Positions 37,343 to 47,034 are shown, counted from the stretch's first letter. The stretch: 64,000 nt of DNA from Sansalvadorimonas sp965243775 (GCA_965243775.1 CBDEWF010000125.1:124001-188000); one strand, 5' to 3'. Notes: generated by a model from the letters alone, not told the origin. Translations and numbers: made by a program.

Positions 37343-38395
37343 TCAGGAAAGATCCAGTTCCAGATTACGACAGTGAGCTTCGTCAGCTGTGACCGAAGGG
37401 TGAAGGCGTCGATAATCAGTGGGGCTGATCCCGGAAGCCTTGTGAAAACTACGACTGAAATGGCTGTGGCTATTGAACCCAAGCCGCCAGGCGATGTCTG
37501 ATACGGGCAGGTGAGCAAGAGTAGGGTCTTTGAGGAGTGCCCTCGCCCGATCAAGTCGGCGGTTAAGAACCTCTTGGCGAAAGCTGGTGTGGTGTCGCTT
37601 AAGCAGCTTGAACAGGTACGCTCTGGAAATATGTGCAGCATTGGCAACGGAGTCAGTGCTGATTTCCGGGTTTTCAAGCTGCTGGTCTATGGCGCTGAGA
37701 ATATCGGCCAGTCTTTGTTGTTCCGGGGATTTCCTGTTTGTTTCCGGAACTTCATGGTTGATAACCAGGGTAAGCATTTCGATCAGCATTTCTCCCAGGG
37801 TATGGCAGCTTTTCTCATTAGTTACACCATCAAGGCCATTAATCAGTCCCATGCACTGGTTGCGAAGTATCAGGCCAAGGCCGCTGCTGCTGTTCAGAAC
37901 TCTGGGGCTGCTGTCGGGAAGCAATTTTGAAACATGCCGAAGCCTGGCTTCGGGAATCATTATTTGCAAACAGCTGGCAGGTGTCAGGTAAATTGTTTCA
38001 ACTGGATAGCTCAGGTTGACCAGCAGGATCTGGTCCCTGATAAGAGGGATATTAACTCGTCCCTGCTGTATTAACATATTTCCGGTCATGGGCAGGATCA
38101 GAACATACTCTTCTCGAATCTTGCTTGAGACTGAGGGGGGCTCGTTGCGAAGGCAGTGCTCTGTTGCATGAAGAATACTGACCCGCAGATCACCCAAGTG
38201 TGCCAGACGTAGTCTGCCCCTGAATTTATTTGGTGTTTTTCCTGGTAGAGGCTCCAGGGCGACAGGTTGCAGGTGGCTGAGGAATCTCTCCCAGACATCA
38301 AGGGAGTTCGCGGATGGATGGTTATCCGTATCCATGGTTTTGAACATCAGTGTGCTCCAGGTCCCTGGTGACAATGTGTGTCTGCGTTGCATCAT
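37343..38395 (-). CDS. AraC-family transcriptional regulator
   Basis: 350 residues. The C-terminal ~100 residues carry two helix-turn-helix motifs: DSVANAAHISRAYLFKLLKR and VSDIAWRLGFNSHSHFSRSF, followed by KASGISPTDYRRLHPS. The N-terminal ~200 residues resemble the AraC-binding-2 ligand domain (SSKIREEYVLILPMTGNMLI). The start could be either of the first two Met codons or Met17. It may regulate the convergent acyl-CoA dehydrogenase, but no operator is visible and that is inference. Confidence 0.9.
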   Translation of the reverse strand: MMQRRHTLSPGTWSTLMFKTMDTDNHPSANSLDVWERFLSHLQPVALEPLPGKTPNKFRGRLRLAHLGDLRVSILHATEHCLRNEPPSVSSKIREEYVLILPMTGNMLIQQGRVNIPLIRDQILLVNLSYPVETIYLTPASCLQIMIPEARLRHVSKLLPDSSPRVLNSSSGLGLILRNQCMGLINGLDGVTNEKSCHTLGEMLIEMLTLVINHEVPETNRKSPEQQRLADILSAIDQQLENPEISTDSVANAAHISRAYLFKLLKRHHTSFRQEVLNRRLDRARALLKDPTLAHLPVSDIAWRLGFNSHSHFSRSFHKASGISPTDYRRLHPSVTADEAHCRNLELDLS

Positions 38396-38714
38396 TTATA
38401 TAGCTATATGCAACCCATTAATGACATACTGACTGAACCGTGAACTCCCACGGCAACATCTTGTCTTATACAACTGATGAAAAGTGATAGCGTTCTAAAT
38501 TAAAACACCAATTAAATTTTATTGGAACCGTCAGTTATTAATTTTTATATCAGTAGAGTTTTAGTCAAGGTACTGTCTACTTACAGACAAGCACTGAGAA
38601 AAACATATCGGTATAAATAATTACACAGACATATAAACCCTGTATAAAAACAAGAAATTGTGTCTGCTCATAATAATCAGCACTTTTTTAAGTGGTTTTT
38701 GGAGGTCTTGCTTC
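38396..38714. other. AT-rich intergenic region
   Basis: 319 bases between the divergent AraC regulator and a small gene. Very AT-rich towards 38500-38660, so it probably holds promoters. No clear paired promoter elements, repeat or RNA gene seen. Confidence 0.4.
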
Positions 38715-39017
38715 ATGATTGCGGGTGAAACATCAGCGATGGAAGAGCGAATTGAAGATATTTTGACCATGTATGCTGCAGGTGTAATGTCCAGGATGGA
38801 TAATAACTACAGTAAGAGTCTTGGTTGGGCTCAGCGTGCTGAGCAGGCGGCATATCAGTTGGGTGTTGAATCCCGAAGGGTGAATAAAGATTTAAGCTTT
38901 GGTGTGCCGAAGCTTGACCGTGCCTATCGGCAGGGTTGGATGAAATCATCGGAGTGCAAAATCTATGATCTTACCGGGGCTTTGGTCAGCCAGGGAGAAC
39001 TGCCAAAGTCTGCCTGA
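38715..39017 (+). CDS. Unknown 100-aa protein
   Basis: No family recognised. The ATG at 38715 is chosen because GGAGG (38701-38705) precedes it by nine bases; the frame is open further upstream. The product begins MIAGETSAMEERIEDILTMY and is mostly helical, with no membrane segment. It sits alone between an AT-rich region and a clear terminator, so it looks like a separately transcribed real gene. Confidence 0.7.
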   Translation: MIAGETSAMEERIEDILTMYAAGVMSRMDNNYSKSLGWAQRAEQAAYQLGVESRRVNKDLSFGVPKLDRAYRQGWMKSSECKIYDLTGALVSQGELPKSA

Positions 39018-39055
39018 GATAAACATTGACCTAAGCAGTCATTAATTTAAGCCCG

Positions 39056-39080
39056 AAAGCCCTACACACGCAGGGCTTTT
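39056..39080 (+). terminator. Rho-independent terminator
   Basis: 8-bp stem AAAGCCCT / AGGGCTTT around an 8-base loop with a T-rich tail (TTTTCTTTATATTT), 39 bases after the small gene. Confidence 0.85.
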
Positions 39081-39150
39081 CTTTATATTTACTCAGTCGT
39101 CTATCATTAAACGACACAAGACTATGAGCGGGAAATGCAAAGTCAGTAAA

Positions 39151-40344
39151 CTACACCCGCAGAATACGCCCGAACATGGCTTTTATATAAGCTGTTTCAG
39201 GAATGCATGGATGAATTGGGTGGTCTGCTCCCTGGTGGCATTCGGCAAACAATTGCATCTCCCGGTCAATATGACGGGCAGAAGCGCGCAGAATATCAAG
39301 CAGGCTGTCACGCTGCAGGTGCATGGAGCAGGAACCACTGACCAGAATGCCGTCATTGTTTAACAGACGCATAGCCATTTCATTAACCCGGCGATAGGCC
39401 TGTTCTCCGTTCTTGATATCTTTTTTCCGCTTAATAAATGCCGGTGGGTCCATCACCACGATATCAAATCTTTCCTGAGCCGCATGTAACTCTTTAAGAG
39501 CAGAGAATGCATCACCTTCAAGCGTAGCGACCTTGTCGGCAACACCATTTAATTCTGAGTTTTTGTGCACGTATTCGAGAGCAAGTGCGGAGCTGTCGAC
39601 GCAGAATACTTCACTGGCACCAGCATTAGCTGCCTGCACTCCCCAGCCACCGATGTAACTGAATACATCCAGAACCCGCTTTCCCTGCACCATGGTGTTC
39701 AGATAGGCCCGAGCCGGGCGGTGGTCATAAAACCAGCCAGTTTTCTGGCCATCTTTCACCGGAGCCAGGAACTGAGTGTTATTTTCTATCAGAGGCAGTT
39801 CATCGGGAACTTCTCCGTAAACTGTTTCGATATATTCCGGCAGTTTCTCCAGAGAGCGGACGCCACCATTGTTGCGGAACAGGATGCCTGCAGGTTTCAG
39901 AACCTTGACCAGGGCTGCGATAACATCTTCACGCATCACCTCCATGCCCACGGTGCCAATCTGAACGACCAGGTAATCGTGAAAGCGATCAACAACCAAT
40001 CCAGGCAAATTGTCACTGTCACCGTAGCAGAGACGATAGCAGGGCTGGTCAAACAGGCTTTCCCGCAGGCTGAGGGCAATTTTCAGGCGGTGAACCAGCA
40101 GAGACTGAGTCAGGGCATGCTTGGTGTTGCGGCTGATGAGCCGCCCGCAGATCAGAGTATTGGGATTGATATAGGCAATACCAATGGCTTTGCCGGATGC
40201 TGTTTCGATAATAGCCTGCTGGCCGGCCTCAAAACCAGCAAGAGGTGTCCTGGAGGTATCAACTTCGTTACTGTAAATCCAGAGGTGGCCTGCTTTCAGG
40301 CGTCGTTCGGCGTTTTTTTTCAGGCTGAGGGTTGCCAGGTTCAT
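39151..40344 (-). CDS. rlmI: 23S rRNA m5C1962 methyltransferase RlmI
   Basis: 397 residues from ATG 40344 (MNLATLSLKKNAERRLKAGH); E. coli RlmI has 396. SAM-dependent methylation of 23S rRNA C1962. N-terminal PUA domain (RRLKAGHLWIYSNEVD), an EEHD-like middle, and a Rossmann methyltransferase domain with VLDVFSYIGGWGVQAANAGA (SAM motif I), DAFSALKEL and the catalytic PPAFIKRKKD, then SCSMHL with the second cysteine. The 27 upstream codons in frame are unlikely to be translated. Confidence 0.95.
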   Translation of the reverse strand: MNLATLSLKKNAERRLKAGHLWIYSNEVDTSRTPLAGFEAGQQAIIETASGKAIGIAYINPNTLICGRLISRNTKHALTQSLLVHRLKIALSLRESLFDQPCYRLCYGDSDNLPGLVVDRFHDYLVVQIGTVGMEVMREDVIAALVKVLKPAGILFRNNGGVRSLEKLPEYIETVYGEVPDELPLIENNTQFLAPVKDGQKTGWFYDHRPARAYLNTMVQGKRVLDVFSYIGGWGVQAANAGASEVFCVDSSALALEYVHKNSELNGVADKVATLEGDAFSALKELHAAQERFDIVVMDPPAFIKRKKDIKNGEQAYRRVNEMAMRLLNNDGILVSGSCSMHLQRDSLLDILRASARHIDREMQLFAECHQGADHPIHPCIPETAYIKAMFGRILRV

Positions 40345-40571
40345 GATCCTATCCGCTAATTCAGGAGCCAGCAGGTGTGGCAAAGGGGGCGGTATTATAA
40401 GAGCTAAATCTGGATATTCCATCAACAGAGTCTGATACCCAACAGTGATACCTGGCCAGCTGTAATATCTGGATTAAGAAAAATGTCGTGAAATAATAAA
40501 AAAATCCTACGACTCAGTTCGGCAGGGTCCATACTTCTGCAGGTTCGTCGGATACTACAGAGTACCAAGCA

Positions 40572-41087
40572 ATGACCAATAATTTATTGCTGACAATAAC
40601 TGGCCCGGATCTGCCAGGTATGGAAGATGTGTTGAACCAGACTGTATCCCGGCATAGGGCACGTTCTCTTTCCAGCCATATGGCTCATATGGGAGGCCGG
40701 TTTGCCAGCATTATGTTCATCAGTGTGTCGCCGGAAGAGTTGAGTGGGTTAACCAGAGATCTGAAATCCATGAAGGAAGAGGGTGTCAAGGTACAGTTTG
40801 ATGCCATGAACCCTGATGATCTGCCTCATAAAGAGAGACACCTGCTTATGAATCTGATTGCTGATGAGGCACCGGAACTGGTCACGGATGTTTCTCGATT
40901 GCTGGGAGAACAGCATATACGCATCAGTGAACTCCATACAGATACTATAACGGCGCCGTGTACTGGAGAGCATCTGCAGTCAATCCAGGCGCATCTGTGT
41001 GCTCCAGATGGTACGGATGTTGATACAGTCCGCGAACGGATTGAGTCATTGTCCCCTGAGCTTATGCTGGATATCAGTCAGGCATGA
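40572..41087 (+). CDS. gcvR: GcvR-like ACT-domain regulator
   Basis: 171 residues with two ACT domains: TITGPDLPGMEDVLNQTVSR at the N-terminus and a second after residue 90 (NLIADEAPELVTDVSRLLGE). In E. coli GcvR represses the glycine-cleavage operon by binding GcvA when glycine is low. No gcvA or gcv operon is in the window. The gene stands alone, divergent from rlmI. Confidence 0.85.
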   Translation: MTNNLLLTITGPDLPGMEDVLNQTVSRHRARSLSSHMAHMGGRFASIMFISVSPEELSGLTRDLKSMKEEGVKVQFDAMNPDDLPHKERHLLMNLIADEAPELVTDVSRLLGEQHIRISELHTDTITAPCTGEHLQSIQAHLCAPDGTDVDTVRERIESLSPELMLDISQA

Positions 41088-41114
41088 GTCAGCTGGTTTT
41101 ACCTGATCTTTTGT

Positions 41115-41492
41115 TCAGCCTGCAAGAGCAGAGTCAGGCTCAAGGTTCAGGTCATAGAGATCATTGATTAGTCCTGTGAGCATTTCTCTGGACTCATTCA
41201 GTTCACTGTCGAGGTCTTCAACAACAGACAGAACATCCAGTTGGTCAGCAATGAAACTGATGGTTTCGGAGCGGGCTTTTATGCCATTGAGGTCTGCAGT
41301 TGTGCGAAGGCGGTTATAATCTTCCACAAGCTGCTGGATGTTTATGCGATGGGATACCTGACGGAACTGATCCTGACAGGCTACTAACCGGTAATCTATG
41401 TCCAACTTCGTTGATGCCGATACTGACGAGACAGGTGCAGCTTGCCCCATGTTGACCAGTCTGTAAAGAGTTCTGTGTACAATTGCCAGCAA
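41115..41492 (-). CDS. Unknown helical protein of about 111-125 aa
   Basis: No family recognised. The likely start is Met15 (41450), giving 111 residues; the longer form starts at 41492. The sequence is acidic and helical, e.g. RINIQQLVEDYNRLRTTADL and VVEDLDSELNESREMLTGLI, with no signal peptide. It ends 27 bases from gcvR on the opposite strand and is divergent from fadD. Composition looks coding rather than a shadow, since no gene overlaps it. Confidence 0.6.
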   Translation of the reverse strand: MLAIVHRTLYRLVNMGQAAPVSSVSASTKLDIDYRLVACQDQFRQVSHRINIQQLVEDYNRLRTTADLNGIKARSETISFIADQLDVLSVVEDLDSELNESREMLTGLINDLYDLNLEPDSALAG

Positions 41493-41619
41493 GTATCAAT
41501 AACGGTCATAATAACTCTTACCTGTTGCCGACGACAGCATATGACAGGGGCTATATTCCCTGCTGCGGTTTTTTATGGTTGGCGGTGACCACAACAAAAA
41601 TAACAAACAGGTATCAGTG

Positions 41620-43338
41620 ATGAATCCAGAGTTCTGGGATGACAAACGTCCTAATGGAGTGCCTTCCGAGGTAGCTTCCATGGATTACAGCTCTCTGATT
41701 GAATTAGTTGATGATGCTGTATCCCGTTTTGCTGAACGTCCTGCATTTACCGGCATTGGTTATTCTCTGACTTACCGGGATATTGACATTCAAAGTGCCC
41801 GGTTTGCAGCCTGGCTGCAAAATAATACTGATCTTAAGCCTGGCGATCGTATTGCCATACAGCTGCCTAACCTGCTCCAGTACCCCATCGCTGCCTACGG
41901 TGCTATTCGGGCAGGTCTGGTGGTTGTTAATACCAACCCTCTCTATACAGCTCGGGAGATTAAACACCAGTTAAATGATTCCGGAGCCAGAGCTCTGCTC
42001 TTCCTGGACAACTTTGGACATCTGGTAGAAGAAGTTATTTGTGATACTCCTGTAAAGTACCTGATCAGAACCGCCCTGGCGGATATGCTGCCAGCACCCA
42101 AACGCTGGATTATCAACAGCCTTGTGCGTCATGTGAAAAAGCTGGTGGTTCCCTACAACCTACCCAAAGCAATCTCTTTCCGTACGACCCTGGCGCAGGG
42201 AGCGAAACTGCCGCCTTATCAGAAGGTATCCCGTGTATCGGAGGATATTGCTGTACTGCAGTATACAGGGGGAACGACGGGCGTTGCCAAAGGAGCTATG
42301 CTGACCCACGGCAACCTGCTGGGTAACCTGGCACAGGTAAGCGGGGCTCTCGGCCAGAAAAAGGATAATGGAGAGCTTTGGCTGAAACCTGGGGCAGAAG
42401 TCGCTATAGCCCCTTTACCGCTTTACCACATCTATGCCTTTATCGTGAATCTGATGTTTTTTCCCATGCAGGGGCAGCACAGTATTTTGATCGCTAATCC
42501 CAGGGATGCAAGCCTGTTCATCAAGGCGATAAAGCCCTGGCCATTCACTTTCTTTGCCGGTTTGAACACGCTGTTTGTCAGTCTGCTGGAACATCCGGAG
42601 TTCAGTAAGCTGGACTTCAGCCATCTGAAGGTTACGCTGTCTGGCGGAACAGCCCTGTTGGAGGATGTTGCCAAACGCTGGGAACAGGTAACAGGTTGCC
42701 GGGTATCAGAAGGGTATGGATTAACAGAGTGTTCCCCTGTCGTCAGTGTTAACCCTATGGGAGAACTTGCCCAGCCGGGGACGGCAGGGTTGCCTTTGCC
42801 ATCTACCAAAATCAAGTTGATAGATGATCAGGGCAATGAAGTGCCGCAAGGAGGTGTAGGTGAGCTTTGCGTGCAGGGGCCCCAGGTTATGAAAGGCTAC
42901 TGGGGTCGGGCCGAAGCAACAGCTGAAGTGATTGACAGTGAAGGCTGGCTGAAAACCGGCGATGTCGCCAGAGTGGAAGAGGATGGGTTTATCCGCATAG
43001 TTGATCGTATCAAGGATATGATCCTGGTTTCAGGCTTCAATGTTTACCCCAATGAGATCGAAAGCGTGGTGTCTGGGCATCCCAAGGTTGTGAATTGTGC
43101 ATGCATTGGTGTACCTGATGCCAAGACCGGAGAAACACCAAGGCTCTATGTTATTCCATCAAACGACTCCCTGACGGAAGAAGAGATCATAGTCTGGTGC
43201 CGGGAGCATATGACTGCCTACAAGGTTCCAAGGCAGGTGGTTTTCAGGGATGAACTGCCTGTGACCCCTGTGGGTAAAGTGTTGAGAAAGGAGTTGAAGG
43301 AAGAGTACCGGTTAAGCCAGAAAAATGTTAATTCCTGA
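41620..43338 (+). CDS. fadD: Long-chain fatty-acid-CoA ligase
   Basis: 572 residues from MNPEFWDDKRPNGVPSEVAS; the frame continues 15 codons upstream without clear need. ANL-superfamily enzyme forming acyl-AMP and then acyl-CoA, membrane-associated. Motifs: P-loop QYTGGTTGVAKGAMLTHGN, EGYGLTECSPVVSVNP, GWLKTGDVARVEEDG, DRIKDMILVSGFNVYPNEIE and the C-terminal catalytic Lys in TPVGKVLRKEL. The length and the FadD-specific linker fit the E. coli enzyme (561 aa). Terminator shared with hldE follows. Confidence 0.95.
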   Translation: MNPEFWDDKRPNGVPSEVASMDYSSLIELVDDAVSRFAERPAFTGIGYSLTYRDIDIQSARFAAWLQNNTDLKPGDRIAIQLPNLLQYPIAAYGAIRAGLVVVNTNPLYTAREIKHQLNDSGARALLFLDNFGHLVEEVICDTPVKYLIRTALADMLPAPKRWIINSLVRHVKKLVVPYNLPKAISFRTTLAQGAKLPPYQKVSRVSEDIAVLQYTGGTTGVAKGAMLTHGNLLGNLAQVSGALGQKKDNGELWLKPGAEVAIAPLPLYHIYAFIVNLMFFPMQGQHSILIANPRDASLFIKAIKPWPFTFFAGLNTLFVSLLEHPEFSKLDFSHLKVTLSGGTALLEDVAKRWEQVTGCRVSEGYGLTECSPVVSVNPMGELAQPGTAGLPLPSTKIKLIDDQGNEVPQGGVGELCVQGPQVMKGYWGRAEATAEVIDSEGWLKTGDVARVEEDGFIRIVDRIKDMILVSGFNVYPNEIESVVSGHPKVVNCACIGVPDAKTGETPRLYVIPSNDSLTEEEIIVWCREHMTAYKVPRQVVFRDELPVTPVGKVLRKELKEEYRLSQKNVNS

Positions 43339-43348
43339 AAGGAGATAC

Positions 43349-43391
43349 AAAAACGGCAAAGGAGCAGGTTGAGTGCCCCTTTGCCGTTTTT
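43349..43391. terminator. Bidirectional terminator between fadD and hldE
   Basis: Perfect 14-bp inverted repeat AAAAACGGCAAAGG / CCTTTGCCGTTTTT with a 15-base loop; T-rich on both strands, between two convergent genes. Confidence 0.92.
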
Positions 43392-43394
43392 ACT

Positions 43395-44843
43395 TTATTT
43401 CAGAATTTTTTCAACAACATCCTCTTTACGGATCTTGCGTACAATCGCTGTTGTCGAGCAGTTATCCAGAAACTCCAGTACAGCAACCTCGCCACCGTAC
43501 CCATGGACAATTGGCGCACCGACAACCTGATCAACAGTGTAGTCACCGCCTTTTACCAGAACATCGGGTTTGAACAGCTCCAGAAGTGTCTCCGGGGTAT
43601 CCTCATGGAAAGGCACCACCCAGTCAACGGATTCCAGTCCAGCCAGAACGGCCATGCGACGTTCTACAGGGTTAATCGGTCGTCCTTCTCCTTTCAGGCG
43701 AGTCACAGATTCATCACTGTTAATAGCAACAATCAGCCGGTCGCCCAGTTGCCTAGCCTCTTCCAGGTAGCCAACATGGCCGGCATGAAGAATGTCGAAA
43801 CAACCATTGGTAAAGACGATGCGTTCACCGTGATTTTTGGCTTCTTCTACAACCGTTGCCAGCTGTTCCCGGGTCATGGCACCACGCTCAACGCCGTGAA
43901 CGGCACTGACTGCACGACGCAGTTCAGGCAGGCTGACTGTAGCCGTTCCCAGCTTGCCAACCACGATACCGGCTGCAATATTGGCCAGAGCAGTAGCTTC
44001 CGGCAGTGACATGCCACTGGCAATGGCTGCAGCCAGAACCGCGATAACGGTATCTCCGGCCCCCGTTACATCAAAAACTTCACGGGCCCGAGCGGGGAAG
44101 TGCAGTTCGGTTTCATCTTCCCGCAGCAGGGTCATGCCGTTTTCACTACGGGTAATCAGCAGGGCATCCAGGTCCAGATGCTTGCGCAGCTGCTGGCCTC
44201 GCTCTACCAGGGTTTTTTCATCCGGACAGTGGCCAACAATGGCTTCAAACTCACTCAGGTTAGGAGTAATCACAGTCGCACCACGGTACTTTTCAAAGTC
44301 AGAGCCCTTTGGATCTGCCAGAACCGGAATGTTACGTGCCTTTGCTTTTTTGACCAGAGACTGCAGATCCGACAGTGTGCCTTTTCCGTAATCGGAAAGA
44401 ACCAGAGCGTCGGCATTGTCCAACAGCTTTTCCAGGTGTTCTGGAATCTGCTCCTGAAATGATTCGGCAAATGACTCTTCGAAATCCAGGCGCATCAACT
44501 GCTGATGCTGGCTGATAACCCTCAGCTTGGTAATGGTGGGGGCTTCTTCGTGACGAATAAAATCACAGAAAACACCGGCACTTTCCAGGCTGTTGGTCAG
44601 ACAGTCCGCAGCCTCATCATCGCCGGTTGCACCCAGCAGCCAGGCTGGAGCTCCCAGAGAGGTAATGTTCAGGGAAACATTACCTGCACCTCCTGGACGA
44701 TCTTCAGCGCCGGTAACACGCACAACAGGAACCGGCGCTTCCGGTGAGATGCGCCGTGTAGGACCATGCCAGTAACGGTCGAGCATAACATCGCCGGCAA
44801 CAACAACGCGGGCTTTATCAAAACGGGGCAGGGTGAGCTTCAT
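43395..44843 (-). CDS. hldE: Bifunctional heptose-7-phosphate kinase / heptose-1-phosphate adenylyltransferase
   Basis: 482 residues (E. coli 477). Makes ADP-heptose for the LPS inner core. The N-terminal ribokinase domain (residues 1-~315) has GGAGNVSLNITSLGAPAWLL, VLADPKGSDFEKYRGATVIT and the DVTGAGDTVIAVLAA catalytic Asp motif. The C-terminal cytidylyltransferase-like domain has FTNGCFDILHAGHVGYLEEA with HxGH and ends GGDYTVDQVVGAPIVHGYGG. Upstream on the same strand is msbA, the lipid A-core flippase, giving an LPS-related pair. Confidence 0.97.
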   Translation of the reverse strand: MKLTLPRFDKARVVVAGDVMLDRYWHGPTRRISPEAPVPVVRVTGAEDRPGGAGNVSLNITSLGAPAWLLGATGDDEAADCLTNSLESAGVFCDFIRHEEAPTITKLRVISQHQQLMRLDFEESFAESFQEQIPEHLEKLLDNADALVLSDYGKGTLSDLQSLVKKAKARNIPVLADPKGSDFEKYRGATVITPNLSEFEAIVGHCPDEKTLVERGQQLRKHLDLDALLITRSENGMTLLREDETELHFPARAREVFDVTGAGDTVIAVLAAAIASGMSLPEATALANIAAGIVVGKLGTATVSLPELRRAVSAVHGVERGAMTREQLATVVEEAKNHGERIVFTNGCFDILHAGHVGYLEEARQLGDRLIVAINSDESVTRLKGEGRPINPVERRMAVLAGLESVDWVVPFHEDTPETLLELFKPDVLVKGGDYTVDQVVGAPIVHGYGGEVAVLEFLDNCSTTAIVRKIRKEDVVEKILK

Positions 44844-44954
44844 TCTCTATTGCCTTGTATTGATTTTAAAGCGACACCTCGTTTGATCTGATGCCGCTTT
44901 TCTTTATAGATAAATTAGTCGAGACTGAATTGAGGCAATGGCTGAGACAATGAC

Positions 44955-46784
44955 TTAAGCCATTTCTCCGGATGCCAGCTCAGCCTGTTCCTGGAACTGC
45001 ATATGATACAGCCGGGCATAGGCACCATCTTTTTCCAGTAGCTCAGCATGGCTGCCGGACTCAATAATCTGGCCCTTTTCCATAACCAGGATACGGTCTG
45101 CATTCTCGATTGTGGACAACCGGTGAGCGATAACCAGAGTTGTCCGTTTTTTCATAATACCATCCAGTGCAGCCTGAATATGGCGCTCGGATTCCGTGTC
45201 CAGGGCAGATGTCGCCTCATCCAGAATCAGCAAAGGAGCATCTTTAAGGATGGCACGGGCAATGGCCAGACGCTGTCTCTGTCCGCCAGACAGCAGTACG
45301 CCATTTTCACCTACAAGGGTGCTGAAGCCTTTAGGCAGGTTTTCAATAAACTCCATGGCATGGGCGGCGCGGGCTGCCAGGCGCACATCTTCCTCATCGG
45401 TATCCCGCAGATCACCGTAGGCGATATTGTTGCTGACAGTATCGTTGAACAGGGATACCTGCTGATTAACCAGGGCTATCTGCTTGCGCAGGTTGTGCAG
45501 CTTGTAATCCTGAACAGGTCTGCCATCCAGCAGTATGTCACCTTCGGTATGGTTGTAGAAACGGGGGAGAAGGCTGGCAAGTGTCGTTTTACCACTGCCG
45601 GAGCGCCCAACAAGGGCAATGACTTCACCAGGCTTCGCCTTGAAACTGATGTTCTTGAGGGCGGGGCTTTCAGCATTGGGGTAAGTGAAAGACAGGTTTC
45701 TGAACTCTAGCTCACCTTCTGCTCTCTCAATCTCCAGCGTACCGTTATCCAGTTCAGGCTGTTCATCAACCAGTTCAAAGACTGACCAGGCCGCCACGAT
45801 ACCTTTCTGAATATTGGGGATAACTTCACTGAGCTGACGCAGAGGTTTGGGTAGAAGACCTGCTGCCGTCAGAAAGCCCACCAGTTCACCGGGAGTGTTG
45901 GCTGTTGCACCCGAGGTTTGCATGAACAGCACGGTATACATCAGTGCCGCCATGGCAGAGAGAATAATCAGCTGCAGTGTTGGGGTCATGATGGCACTGA
46001 CCTTGACCATTTTCAGCCCTTTACGGGTGTTATCGGAACTGGCGTTCAAAAAACGGTTTTTCTCATACTCTTCGCCGCCAAAGCTGCGTACCACGCGGTG
46101 GCTGGTAATTGTTTCAGATGTGATATGGGTAATATCACCCATGGAATTCTGGATTTTTTTGCTCAGCTTTTTGAAACGCTTGCTGGTGTAACCAACAATA
46201 CCGGCAATAACAGGAACAATGGCGATAAAAATGAGGGTAAGCTGCCAGTTGGTCCAGAGCAGGTAGCCCAGTACTGCAAGAACAGTCAGGCCTTCCCGGA
46301 CTACAACTTTAATAGCATCTGTGGCGGCAGTGGTGACGCCACCGACGTTATAAGTAATACGGGAGACCAGGTGGCCGGAATTGTTATCGTCGAAGAACCT
46401 GTTGGGCAGTATGAGCATGCTGTTGAACAGATGCACTCGCAGATCATGGACAACGCCCAGTGACACTCTGGCCAGAAAGTAATTACCCATAAATGACCCG
46501 ATGCCACGGAATGTCGCCATAAAGACCAGGCCCAGTGGAACCAGCGGAACAAGTTGTTCCGGTGATAGTTCATACAGTCTCCCTATTGAAATCGGGGATT
46601 GGTTATCGCCAATCAGGGCGGTGGTAAAGAAGTCAACCAGCACCGGAAACATGGGCTGGCTGGCAGCGAAAAAGGCATAGCCCAGAAGGCTGAGTGCAAA
46701 AAAGGCCCAGTAAGGGCGAACATAGCCCAGAAGGCGCAGGTAAATCGCCAGACCGCTGTCAGCGGCGCGGGATTGTTCGGTCAT
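44955..46784 (-). CDS. msbA: Lipid A export ABC transporter MsbA
   Basis: 609 residues, one full half-transporter. Six-helix membrane domain over residues 1-~330 (first helix near YVRPYWAFFALSLLGYAFFA), then the nucleotide-binding domain with Walker A VGRSGSGKTT, Q loop, signature LSGGQRQRLAIARA, Walker B LLILDEATSALD and the switch His in VIAHRLST. Acts as a homodimer flipping lipid A-core across the inner membrane. hldE follows on the same strand. An unusual repeated sequence lies upstream of the start. Confidence 0.96.
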   Translation of the reverse strand: MTEQSRAADSGLAIYLRLLGYVRPYWAFFALSLLGYAFFAASQPMFPVLVDFFTTALIGDNQSPISIGRLYELSPEQLVPLVPLGLVFMATFRGIGSFMGNYFLARVSLGVVHDLRVHLFNSMLILPNRFFDDNNSGHLVSRITYNVGGVTTAATDAIKVVVREGLTVLAVLGYLLWTNWQLTLIFIAIVPVIAGIVGYTSKRFKKLSKKIQNSMGDITHITSETITSHRVVRSFGGEEYEKNRFLNASSDNTRKGLKMVKVSAIMTPTLQLIILSAMAALMYTVLFMQTSGATANTPGELVGFLTAAGLLPKPLRQLSEVIPNIQKGIVAAWSVFELVDEQPELDNGTLEIERAEGELEFRNLSFTYPNAESPALKNISFKAKPGEVIALVGRSGSGKTTLASLLPRFYNHTEGDILLDGRPVQDYKLHNLRKQIALVNQQVSLFNDTVSNNIAYGDLRDTDEEDVRLAARAAHAMEFIENLPKGFSTLVGENGVLLSGGQRQRLAIARAILKDAPLLILDEATSALDTESERHIQAALDGIMKKRTTLVIAHRLSTIENADRILVMEKGQIIESGSHAELLEKDGAYARLYHMQFQEQAELASGEMA

Positions 46785-46808
46785 ACATCGAAACCTGCTG
46801 AAACAAAA

Positions 46809-46861
46809 AGAAAGTACATGCGTACGGCATGTATATAGGTATATAGAAAGTACATGCGTAC
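46809..46861 (-). repeat. Two 17-bp direct repeats in the msbA upstream region
   Basis: AGAAAGTACATGCGTAC occurs at 46809-46825 and 46845-46861, 36 bases apart, with a related AAAAGTACGTAAGGTAC at 46867-46883. Each holds paired GTAC half-sites. They lie within 100 bases of the msbA start and look like a regulator-binding array; the regulator is unknown. Confidence 0.55.
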
Positions 46862-46940
46862 AATTTAAAAGTACGTAAGGTACCGTTTAAACGAAACCCA
46901 CGATAATAACATATATAAAGGGAGGAGTATCCAGATGCTT

Positions 46941-46960
46941 TCAGGCCATGCATGGCCTGA
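46941..46960. repeat. Perfect 20-bp palindrome
   Basis: TCAGGCCATGCATGGCCTGA, centred on ATGCAT, 75 bases downstream of the 47035-49086 gene and 157 bases upstream of msbA. No T tail on either side, so it is not a simple intrinsic terminator; it may be an operator. Confidence 0.5.
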
Positions 46961-47034
46961 GCAAAAAGAGAGAATCAGGAGCTTTTATTCGGTATTTGCA
47001 GCCTGCGTTAAGATTATGAACAGGCTCTGAGTAT

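Noticed and set aside
39565..40359. 264-aa plus-strand ORF
   Set aside because: Antisense shadow of rlmI.
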